Source: Bacteroidales bacterium UBA4866
Lineage (GTDB): Bacteria; Bacteroidota; Bacteroidia; Bacteroidales; P3
NCBI GenBank assembly: GCA_002399565.1
Contig: DHDW01000042.1
Coordinates: 24,104 to 37,030 of the forward strand
Length of the DNA stretch: 12,927 nucleotides
Reading direction: 5' to 3'
The notes below the pieces were generated by a model. That model ran no database searches, was not told the DNA's origin, and worked only from the letters and a program-made list of their open reading frames with translations. Positions 5,767 through 12,927 of the stretch are shown here, piece by piece. Within the stretch, counting starts at the first letter, position 1. The number at the start of each line of letters is the position of its first letter. The translations under genes and the position numbers were made by a program.

Positions 5767-8700
5767 ATGGGACGTTCTACAGTACACTATGCTGACAATA
5801 AAACTAATAATGCTTTAAAGGCTTTACACAACAAATTAAGACCAGCAGGTACACCTGTTCAAAGGGTTGAGTATATAATTGAGTTGCTTTTGCTTCGTAT
5901 TTTTGAAACAAAAATCAAACAAGATGATGAATTTAAATCACTTAGAGAATTATTTTCTGCTGATTACAAATGGTTAAATCCCAAAACAGGCAAAGAAGAA
6001 TCAAACGAAAATCGTTTATTTTCCTATTTACAGACTGTTTCAAACGAACAGATATTAACTGAACTCAATAATAAATTTTTCCCTTTCTATTCAAGGATTT
6101 TACAAAGTGCAAGAAACGTATTTAAAGGTAATTTACCTCAAAAGGTGCAAGATCAGTTGGTTTTGATTGAAGAAGTTTTCAGTAATTCAAATTTTACAAA
6201 TAATGTGAATGGAGGTAATCTGGGTGAAGTAATAAGTATTGTTTCTAATGATATTGATGAAGAACGATTACTGAAAACAGATTTATTAGGAGATGCCATT
6301 GAATCTGCATTAAGTGAAACAGGAGGAACAAAAGATATTGGTCTATTTCGAACACCTGACCATATCAGGCAGTTTATGACTGCATTAATTGAGCCAACAT
6401 TTGACGATATTATATTTGACCCAGCTTGTGGCACAGGTGGTTTTCTCTTTGATGCTTTTGAATTTGTTATGAGAAGAGTTGATAATTCTCAAAAATGGCC
6501 AGGTGAAAAAGCACATTCAGAACTAATAAAATGGTTTGATAATTATTTTGAAGAAAATCAAATTGATTTCCCAAGCATTGAACAAACAACCCAATTTTAC
6601 AGAAGTGGGGTAACTGGTGTTGAATACTTGGGAATGATTAGAAAAATGGCAGCTATAAACTTCTATATTCGTGGTTTAAATCCTGCAAATATTGAACAAG
6701 GTGACTCATTGGCAAAATATCGACCAGTTACAGACCATGAATCAAAATCTGCAATTCTTGCAAATCCACCTTTTGGAGCACAACGTGACCAGGAAGCTTA
6801 TCCTGATGTTTGGGGCGAGTTTTCAAAAGAATCAGAAACAACAATTTTGTTTGTAAAGCTTATGTTTGAGCATCTAAAACCAGGTGGACAATGTGCTGTT
6901 GTAGTTTCTGAAGGGTTTAATACATGGGATCAGTTTAGTGCAAAAGCATTACGCAAAATGTTACTGGAAGAAGCTCAATTGAAAGCAGTAATATCTTTGC
7001 CACAAGGATTATTTGTAAGCAAAAGCGGACAAGGTCCTAAAACTTCTATTCTTGTTTTTGAGAAAGGAGGAAAAACCGATTGGACTTGGTTCTACAAAGT
7101 TACCAATGATGGTTACACAATGGGAACTAACCGCAAAGAACAAAAAGGAAATCAACTTGTAGAATGTTTAGACCTTTGGCACAAATATGTTAAGCATGGA
7201 ATTAAACCACAGGAAACAAAAAATCAGTTTTGTATTCCTTCCGATTGGATTAAGACACTTGACCCACGAATAAAAGAGAAAATTCGTACAGAAACTCGAG
7301 TGGATATGGAAGAAAAAGGTAAAATTGAGAAAACAAAAAAGGAAAAAGATCTCAACAGTAAAATAAAAGCAAAAAAGATTACTGAAGCCTACAAGCAAAT
7401 GGAATTAAAAGTGTTCGACCAGATGCTTGAAAACCGCATACAAAACGAAATAGCCAAACGCATTGACAAAGCCCATAATTATTCTTTCAACTTTGCCAAT
7501 TACAAAAGCACCATTAGCGACAGCCAAATTTCTGAATGGACTGAAACATTAAAACACATTCAACCCAACGGAGCAACAACACTCGATGAAGTTTATAAGA
7601 AACTGACCAACAGCAAACCCGAAAGCATTTTACCTTATTTACTAAAGCTAAACCCTACCAATGCGTTGGAAGCCGACATTGCTAGAGAATATGTAAGCAA
7701 TTTAGATAACGACCTTATTTTAAAACACAAGGAACTAAATGTTATTAAGGAGATTTTAAAAAGCGGGGCTAAATATGAAAAGGAGAAGTTAGGCAATTTA
7801 TTGTCTGTAAAAAGAGAAGTATTAAAATTAGAAAACTTCAATCCTGACTATAGATTAGTGGAGAAAATTAGGTTCAAGGACGGTGCAATGATTCTTCGTA
7901 AGGATAGCGAAACAGGTATTGATTTGCAGTTTGCTGAAGTTGGAGATTTATTGATTTCAAAAATTAATTTTCATCAAGGCGCTACAGCAATCAACAACTA
8001 TGGTAAAGTTTTAACTTCATTAGATTATTTAGTGTATGAAGTAGATAGGGCAAAAGCGTTTCCGGAATTTATTCATTTAATGGTTCGTGATAAATATTTT
8101 ATTCAGTATGTAAATGAAAGTAAGCCCGGGGGCATCAAAGGAAGAAGTAAACCCGAATTTATAGAAACTTTAGAAATTCCATTACCTTCTCTTGACGAAC
8201 AAACCGCCATTGTTGCACAAATTGAAAAACAAAAGGCGATTATTGAAGGGGTTGAGAAAATCGTAAAAAATGCGAGCAATACTTTTCCTGATGAAAATTT
8301 TACAAGAAGACCAATTGGCGATTTTGCTAAAGTATTAGGTGGTTATTCTTTTCCAAGTGCGGAGGTTTCAGATGCAAAATCTGAAAACCAAATCCCATTG
8401 ATTAAAATCGGAAGTGTTTTGAATGGTGCAATAACTGATGATTTGGGTTATGTAAATGAAAATTATAAATTGAGTAAGCCTAATTTCATTTTAAAAAAAG
8501 GAGACATTGTGTTTGCAATGACACGTCCTATAATTAAATCAGGATTAAAATATGCAATAATTGATGAAAAATATGAAGGTAGTATGTTAAATCAAAGAGT
8601 TGGTAAATGGCAATTTTATAGTGATGATTTATTACCTTCTTATCTAGCCTTCTTTATGGGTACTGAGTTTTATCTAAAACAATTAGAATCATTTTGTTCT

Positions 8701-8937
8701 GATGAAGCAAACCAGCCTAATGTTAGCAATGGTGAATTTGAATCCATACTAATTCCTTTGCCAGACATAGATAAACAAGAGCAAATAATATTAGAAATTG
8801 AAGAAAATAATAAACTGCTTTATGGCTTACTCAAGATGAAAACCGAAGCCCAAAAGAAAATCAATCAAATATTGGCAGATGTTTGGGGTGTTGAATATCA
8901 AGAAAATGTAGAAATTGAGGTTGAAAATGAAAATTAA
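5767..8937 (+). CDS. hsdMS: Fused type I methylase-specificity protein (HsdM-HsdS)
   Basis: 1056 residues joining two subunits that are usually separate. Residues 1-480 are HsdM: a helical N-terminal domain, SAM motif I DPACGTGGF (218-226) and catalytic motif IV NPPFG (333-337), as in N6-adenine methylases. Residues 500-660 are a charged, largely helical linker. Residues 675-1040 are HsdS with two target-recognition domains, about 675-803 and 848-995. Each ends in the conserved HsdS repeat (IPLPSLDEQTAIVAQIEKQ at 804-822; IPLPDIDKQEQIILEIEEN at 996-1014) that forms the spacer helices. The product should recognise a bipartite site and methylate adenine in it. It leads an operon with the KilA-N and HsdR genes (39- and 10-base gaps). 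The linker-coding DNA (about 7430-7730) has C-rich third positions unlike the parts on either side, suggesting a mosaic. The frame is intact, so the fusion looks real unless a sequencing error removed a stop. Confidence 0.93.
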   Translation: MGRSTVHYADNKTNNALKALHNKLRPAGTPVQRVEYIIELLLLRIFETKIKQDDEFKSLRELFSADYKWLNPKTGKEESNENRLFSYLQTVSNEQILTELNNKFFPFYSRILQSARNVFKGNLPQKVQDQLVLIEEVFSNSNFTNNVNGGNLGEVISIVSNDIDEERLLKTDLLGDAIESALSETGGTKDIGLFRTPDHIRQFMTALIEPTFDDIIFDPACGTGGFLFDAFEFVMRRVDNSQKWPGEKAHSELIKWFDNYFEENQIDFPSIEQTTQFYRSGVTGVEYLGMIRKMAAINFYIRGLNPANIEQGDSLAKYRPVTDHESKSAILANPPFGAQRDQEAYPDVWGEFSKESETTILFVKLMFEHLKPGGQCAVVVSEGFNTWDQFSAKALRKMLLEEAQLKAVISLPQGLFVSKSGQGPKTSILVFEKGGKTDWTWFYKVTNDGYTMGTNRKEQKGNQLVECLDLWHKYVKHGIKPQETKNQFCIPSDWIKTLDPRIKEKIRTETRVDMEEKGKIEKTKKEKDLNSKIKAKKITEAYKQMELKVFDQMLENRIQNEIAKRIDKAHNYSFNFANYKSTISDSQISEWTETLKHIQPNGATTLDEVYKKLTNSKPESILPYLLKLNPTNALEADIAREYVSNLDNDLILKHKELNVIKEILKSGAKYEKEKLGNLLSVKREVLKLENFNPDYRLVEKIRFKDGAMILRKDSETGIDLQFAEVGDLLISKINFHQGATAINNYGKVLTSLDYLVYEVDRAKAFPEFIHLMVRDKYFIQYVNESKPGGIKGRSKPEFIETLEIPLPSLDEQTAIVAQIEKQKAIIEGVEKIVKNASNTFPDENFTRRPIGDFAKVLGGYSFPSAEVSDAKSENQIPLIKIGSVLNGAITDDLGYVNENYKLSKPNFILKKGDIVFAMTRPIIKSGLKYAIIDEKYEGSMLNQRVGKWQFYSDDLLPSYLAFFMGTEFYLKQLESFCSDEANQPNVSNGEFESILIPLPDIDKQEQIILEIEENNKLLYGLLKMKTEAQKKINQILADVWGVEYQENVEIEVENEN

Positions 8938-8976
8938 TTTAAATACAATCAATTAAAAAACGAAAACCGAAATTGT

Positions 8977-9783
8977 ATGGCAAAAATTAATGTTAAGGAT
9001 ACTGATGTTGTAATTGTTACTATAAACAATGCTGATTATATATCGCTAACCGATATTGCAAAATACAAAACAGATGATACCAGCGCTGTAATTGGCAATT
9101 GGATGCGAAACAGAAATACAATTGAATTTTTGGGCATATGGGAAACATTATATAATCCAAATTTTAAACCCCTCGAATTCGAGGGGTTTAGAAAAGAGGC
9201 TGGATTAAATGCTTTTACTTTGTCGCCTTTGAAGTGGATAACATCCACAGGAGCAATTGGTTTTATTGTAAAATCTGGACGTTATGGAGGTACTTTTGCA
9301 CATAAAGATATTGCTTTTAAATTTGCCAGTTGGATTTCGGTTGAATTTGAATTATACATAGTTAAAGAATTCCAACGACTAAAAGAAGAGGAACAAAAGC
9401 AATTGGGATGGAGTGCCAAACGTGAACTGGCAAAACTCAACTATCATATACATACCGATGCCATAAAACAAAACCTGATTCCTAAAGAACTTACTAAAAC
9501 TCAAACCTCAATTATTTATGCCAATGAAGCTGATGTGCTCAATGTTGCTTTATTTGGAAAAACAGCCAAAGAATGGAGAGAAGAAAATCCTGACTTAAAA
9601 GGAAATATTCGTGATTACGCTACCATTAATGAGTTAATTTGCCTTTCTAATATGGAAAATATAAATGCTGTATTTATAAACGAGGGCTTACAGCAAAAAG
9701 ACAGATTAATAAGATTGAATCAAATTGCAATTCAACAAATGAAGATATTGCAGGATGTTGAAAACAGGAAATTATTGAAATAA
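8977..9783 (+). CDS. KilA-N domain protein within the restriction operon
   Basis: 268 residues. The N-terminal part (about 10-135) is a KilA-N domain, a DNA-binding fold found in phage and viral proteins: YISLTDIAKYK at 21-31, NWMRNRNTIEFLGIWE at 41-56, and the conserved GRYGGTFAHKDIAFKFASWI at 101-120 followed by EFQRLKEEE. The C-terminal half is helical (LAKLNYHIHTDAIKQNL, then RDYATINELICL) with no known catalytic motif. KilA-N genes are often found inside type I restriction loci of this phylum (recall), where their role is not established; a regulatory or antirestriction-related role is possible. The gene sits 39 bases after M-S and 10 before HsdR, so it is co-transcribed with both. A 26-bp perfect palindrome lies in the coding sequence near residues 63-71. 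Confidence 0.85.
   Translation: MAKINVKDTDVVIVTINNADYISLTDIAKYKTDDTSAVIGNWMRNRNTIEFLGIWETLYNPNFKPLEFEGFRKEAGLNAFTLSPLKWITSTGAIGFIVKSGRYGGTFAHKDIAFKFASWISVEFELYIVKEFQRLKEEEQKQLGWSAKRELAKLNYHIHTDAIKQNLIPKELTKTQTSIIYANEADVLNVALFGKTAKEWREENPDLKGNIRDYATINELICLSNMENINAVFINEGLQQKDRLIRLNQIAIQQMKILQDVENRKLLK
9165..9190. repeat. 26-bp perfect palindrome inside the KilA-N gene
   Basis: Both halves read TAAACCCCTCGAA towards the centre, which is the EcoRI hexamer GAATTC. In RNA this is an 11-bp stem with an AAUU loop. It encodes part of FKPLEFEGF and uses C- or G-ending codons (CCC, CTC, TTC, GAG, GGG) that are unusual for this AT-rich gene. No T-run follows. Confidence 0.9.
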
Positions 9784-9793
9784 CTATAAAGAT

Positions 9794-12181
9794 ATGAGCA
9801 AGAAAATTAACGAAGCAACCTCTACCGATTTACCAATCATACAAAGATTAGTAAATGATTACGCTTGGAAACTTGGTGATACGCTTTTATATCAGCAAAT
9901 ATATGATATACCTGAAAATCTTAAAAAAGATTATCCGACTTTTAAAAACATTCGCCCAGATATTGTTTTGCAAGATTGGAATGGTGAAGTATTAGCAGTT
10001 ATTGAAAATAATTTAGACAAAGGAAAAAAAGACCTTTTAAAACTTCGTACAGTTGTTACACAGGTGTTAAAACCTCGTTTTTTGTATGCTTGCAGTGCTG
10101 AACGTATTTTGTTTTATGACAACAATTGGCGAGGATTGGATGCTGGAGATTTTAAACAGGTAACAACATTTATGAGTTTGGAAGAAATGAAGCTCAAAAT
10201 TGAACAGCAGAAAAAAATTGATAACAATAAAGAAATTACAATTGATACAACTATTGCAGGAGGTCTTGATCCAACAATAGGTAAAGAAAGATATTATCAA
10301 TTGCAGTGTATTAGAACAATAATAGAAAACTATAAAGCAGGCAAACAAAAAATGCTTATTCACATGGCAACTGGTCTTGGCAAAACAAGAACTGCTGTAG
10401 CTTTGGTAAAAGCATTATTTAGCAGCGGACTGGCTAAAAGAGTCTTGTTTGTTGTTGACAGACGAATGTTGGCAAAACAAGCTGTTGATGATGGTTTTTC
10501 ATTAATCAGTAAAGAATATACTTCAAGCTGGATAACAACTTCAAATTTTAGAACAAGAAAAAATGCGAGTATTCATGTTGTTGTTATTGATACTCTGGAA
10601 TTAATTCATAGTGATTTGCCTTCAAACTTCTACGATTTAATAATTGTTGATGAGTGTCACAGAAGTATTAATGTAAACAGAAAACTTATTTTTGATCATT
10701 TTCTTTGTCCGAGAGTTGGTTTAACTGCAACACCAAGAATTGCAACTCCTAAAGAAGGAACAAATGTTGATGAAGAAGATTTAGCAATTATAGACACTTA
10801 CAAACTATTTGGTTGTGAAACAGGAGAACCTGATTTTCAATTTGACATTAAACAAGGTATTGAAGAAGGTTTTTTAGCACCATACAAACCAGTTGAATTG
10901 ATTTCTTCTTTAGTTGAAGAAGCAAATCAGAATGGAATTGAATTTGATCATGTGCTTGAACCAGATTCAAAATACATTATAGATTTAGAAGACTCAAAGA
11001 AAATTAAACTTGAACAACTTAATAGAAAATTTATTTCTGAAGAAAACTGTTTACGAATTGCGGAGGAATTAAAGAGAAATACTCAATATGGAGAAAAGGT
11101 AATTTTGTTTGGTGTCAGCCAGGCTCATTGCATTGAATTGGCTAAAGCCATTAACAAGGTATTTAATAATGACAATTCAGAAAAGCCTTATTATGCAGAA
11201 GCAGTAATTTCTGAAAACAATGAGTTAAATGAAACTCTTAAAGCCTGGTTTAAAAAGCCATATCAAAAACCTTATGTTACAATTTCAGTAGATATATTAA
11301 GCACTGGTGTTGATATTCCTTGTGTGCGTTATATTGCTTTGGCAGCCTTAACAAAATCTGTTGGGAAATACATTCAAATGATTGGAAGAGGAACACGACT
11401 TGACCCCAAAACAGGCAAGTTCAGTTTTCAGATACTCGATTTTGTAGGTCTATGCAAACGCATGGAAGACAACGGAAAGGGTACTTCGCAAAAGAATAAA
11501 AAGGTTGTTAAACCTGGCGAACAAAAACCCAAAGTAGGTGGTGGCGTTGTAAATCCTAAAGGTGATTATTATCTTATTGATAATCCTGATCCTGCAAATT
11601 TAATTCAGAGGGTTGAAATACTTGGTGATTCTATTATTATAAAAGACAATATTCCTATTGAAAAAGCAAAAAGTATTTTTGAAGAAGAATTGAAAAATAG
11701 TCAAGAACCAATTATGGTTGATTTGAAACAAAAGGCACTACAACCCGAATATCAACCTACAGAGGAAGAATTGGATAGATTTATTCAATGGCTTAGTTTA
11801 CCAAACACTTTTATGGCTGAAGGTCATTTGCAAAGAATGTATGATTATCCTGAAGGCTCTGCATGGGACTTTTTATTACATGCATTAGGTAAAAAGAAAA
11901 TTCCAACTCCTAAAGAAAGAATTGAAAAAAACTATCTTTCATATATTCATACTTATGATTTTACAGATGAACAAATTGTGATTTTAAAGAAGATAAAAGA
12001 TGTGTTTGCTTCAAATATTGCTTCTAAAAAAGATATTGATATAAGAGATATTTTTGGAAATCCTATTTATGAAAGGATAATTGGAAGTTATGAAGATATT
12101 AACAGCAAATTTGATGGAGAATTTTCAGAAATAATACAAGACATGAAAAATACTCTAACTCCTTATAGAAATAATAATTAA
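9794..12181 (+). CDS. hsdR: Type I restriction enzyme R subunit, EcoEI-like
   Basis: 795 residues, the short EcoEI-type size compared with more than 1000 for EcoKI or EcoR124I. Order of parts: N-terminal nuclease domain with RPDIVLQ (54-60; D56) and VIENN (69-73); conserved LKPRFLYACSAERILFYD (92-109); superfamily 2 motor with Walker A ATGLGKT (192-198), DECH box (286-289), GLTATPR (309-315) and QMIGRGTRLDP (528-538); then an EcoEI-type C-terminal region (about 600-790) that contacts the methylase. It should move DNA using ATP and cut away from unmethylated sites with the M-S protein. The usual D...ExK nuclease triad reads D56...E71-N-N73, so the catalytic Lys appears to be Asn; lysines at 76, 78 and 79 are nearby. 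Either cleavage is impaired or another Lys serves. The motor motifs are intact. Third gene of the operon, 10 bases after KilA-N. Confidence 0.94.
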   Translation: MSKKINEATSTDLPIIQRLVNDYAWKLGDTLLYQQIYDIPENLKKDYPTFKNIRPDIVLQDWNGEVLAVIENNLDKGKKDLLKLRTVVTQVLKPRFLYACSAERILFYDNNWRGLDAGDFKQVTTFMSLEEMKLKIEQQKKIDNNKEITIDTTIAGGLDPTIGKERYYQLQCIRTIIENYKAGKQKMLIHMATGLGKTRTAVALVKALFSSGLAKRVLFVVDRRMLAKQAVDDGFSLISKEYTSSWITTSNFRTRKNASIHVVVIDTLELIHSDLPSNFYDLIIVDECHRSINVNRKLIFDHFLCPRVGLTATPRIATPKEGTNVDEEDLAIIDTYKLFGCETGEPDFQFDIKQGIEEGFLAPYKPVELISSLVEEANQNGIEFDHVLEPDSKYIIDLEDSKKIKLEQLNRKFISEENCLRIAEELKRNTQYGEKVILFGVSQAHCIELAKAINKVFNNDNSEKPYYAEAVISENNELNETLKAWFKKPYQKPYVTISVDILSTGVDIPCVRYIALAALTKSVGKYIQMIGRGTRLDPKTGKFSFQILDFVGLCKRMEDNGKGTSQKNKKVVKPGEQKPKVGGGVVNPKGDYYLIDNPDPANLIQRVEILGDSIIIKDNIPIEKAKSIFEEELKNSQEPIMVDLKQKALQPEYQPTEEELDRFIQWLSLPNTFMAEGHLQRMYDYPEGSAWDFLLHALGKKKIPTPKERIEKNYLSYIHTYDFTDEQIVILKKIKDVFASNIASKKDIDIRDIFGNPIYERIIGSYEDINSKFDGEFSEIIQDMKNTLTPYRNNN

Positions 12182-12216
12182 ACTATTCTTTGTTGTAATT
12201 TAAAATTAGGAATATT

Positions 12217-12675
12217 ATGAAATCAAAATTAAACATTATTGTTGTTACGCTTTTATTAAGCGTTTGGTCATTTTCTTCTAATGCTCAAACAACAATTCCA
12301 AAGGGTAAGGCTCAACTTATTGAGTTTTATAATACAAATGCAAAATTCACTGTGCCTGAGGGTAAGACATGGATAATTTATAATGTTTTTTCTGATTATG
12401 TTGCTAATGTAAAGAAGGAAGGAAAGGGTTATAGTGATGGCGATGAAATTCGTATTTTTACTAAAAGTATTAATGGGAAAGCTAAAACTGATTTAGCCAA
12501 TCATTTTTATGGTCCTCTACTTTATAAGTCAAAAGATGGTTTTATGAATAGTTGCTTCCCAATTATTTTTCCTGAAAATACTACATTTGAATTAGTAATT
12601 ACAATTGGACAAATTGGAGATTTGAAATTATACGACAAATCTGGCTATATTAATATTATTGAAACAGATAATTAG
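12217..12675 (+). CDS. Small exported protein of unknown function
   Basis: 152 residues with a clear Sec signal peptide: MKSK, hydrophobic core LNIIVVTLLLSVWSF, and a probable signal peptidase I site SNA|QT after residue 23. No cysteine lies at the cleavage site, so it is not a lipoprotein. The mature part is about 129 residues with a single Cys (C113) and alternating hydrophobic pattern typical of beta strands (FTVPEGKTWIIYNVF, FPIIFPENTTFELVITI), compatible with a beta-sandwich. I recognise no family. It starts 35 bases after HsdR with no clear promoter between, so it may be read through from the restriction operon, although a periplasmic or secreted product has no evident part in restriction. 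No obvious terminator follows it. Confidence 0.75.
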   Translation: MKSKLNIIVVTLLLSVWSFSSNAQTTIPKGKAQLIEFYNTNAKFTVPEGKTWIIYNVFSDYVANVKKEGKGYSDGDEIRIFTKSINGKAKTDLANHFYGPLLYKSKDGFMNSCFPIIFPENTTFELVITIGQIGDLKLYDKSGYINIIETDN

Positions 12676-12695
12676 TTTCCCCCCACAAAAAAAGT

Positions 12696-12725
12696 AAAAA
12701 CTAAAAAGCTAAAAACTAAAAAGCT
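12696..12725 (+). repeat. Two perfect 15-bp tandem repeats
   Basis: The unit AAAAACTAAAAAGCT occurs twice in direct contact just downstream of the exported-protein gene. It is simple A-rich intergenic sequence of the kind that arises by slippage. Confidence 0.85.
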
Positions 12726-12750
12726 AATCTCCCCTCTTCTTTATTTCCGT

Positions 12751-12927
12751 CGTGCGGGATTTCCTACTCCCGCACGATATTACTATAAGGATTTTTAATC
12801 CGTAAGATATACAATCATCAAAGAATATTTCTAAACAATATATTAACCATAGCAAGTTATCGACTTTGTCGCTTTGCATAGCAAAGAAATCCTAATAATA
12901 AAGAAGTGCGGGAGTCGGAAATCCCGC
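12751..12927. repeat. Inverted pair of REP-like hairpin elements
   Basis: The first copy has the stem CGTGCGGG/CCCGCACG at 12751-12776, nine pairs with the flanking T and A, then an AT-rich tail with AAGGATTT and a small hairpin GGATT-TTT-AATCC. The second copy is inverted: 12906-12927 matches the complement of the first hairpin at 21 of 22 positions and its tail also reads AGGATTT in complement (about 12884-12892). A small hairpin CTTTGC-ATA-GCAAAG lies at 12872-12886. The second copy is cut by the window edge. A BIME-like pair of REP elements is the best description. Confidence 0.7.

Noticed and set aside
12049..12056. Promoter motif TATTTTTG inside HsdR for the exported-protein gene
   Set aside because: It lies within coding sequence about 160 bases upstream with no TTG at the right distance; chance matches are common in this composition.

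Overview
The window is AT-rich and looks like Bacteroidota (Bacteroidetes), probably an accessory or island region. The organism call rests on four things. First, promoter motifs of the TAnnTTTG type, with a TTG at the expected distance before the best one. Second, A/T-rich leaders without strong Shine-Dalgarno sequences. Third, families concentrated in this phylum: an HU-related histone-like protein of about 140 aa and a VirE_N/VirE primase-helicase. Fourth, short intergenic repeats of a style I associate with Bacteroidota. No rRNA, tRNA, transposase, integrase or CRISPR array is visible.

Layout. 1-242: non-coding, with dispersed repeats and one perfect DnaA box. 243-1517 (-): an AAA_14/DUF4143 ATPase whose promoter and two operator-like repeats lie inside the longest possible reading frame, so translation probably begins at 1517. 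1518-1853: promoter, GC hairpins, another dispersed repeat, and the terminator of the next gene. 1854-2288 (-): HU-like protein. 2289-2874: a long regulatory gap with phased repeats, palindromes and a DnaA box. 2875-3123 and 3128-5188 (+): a small helix-turn-helix protein and a VirE-type primase-helicase, four bases apart. 5189-5766: a long inverted repeat, then five tandem 21-bp repeats ending in one inverted arm and a T-run, then a good promoter. 5767-12181 (+): a type I restriction-modification operon of fused methylase-specificity protein, KilA-N protein and EcoEI-like HsdR. 12217-12675 (+): a small exported protein of unknown function. 12676-12927: A-rich tandem repeat and an inverted pair of REP-like hairpins running off the end.

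How the genes fit together. The HU-like, HTH and VirE genes form a divergent replication/maintenance-type module of the kind found on Bacteroidota genomic islands. The regulatory gap between them could be its control region or origin; this is inference. The restriction operon is a self-contained defence unit: M-S methylates and recognises the site, HsdR translocates and cuts, and the KilA-N protein is a probable DNA-binding accessory. Three features stand out: methylase and two-TRD specificity subunit fused in one polypeptide, an Asn where the HsdR nuclease motif normally has its catalytic Lys, and a 26-bp perfect palindrome inside the KilA-N gene. The most unusual non-coding structure is the terminator at 5438-5565, whose left arm is present five times.
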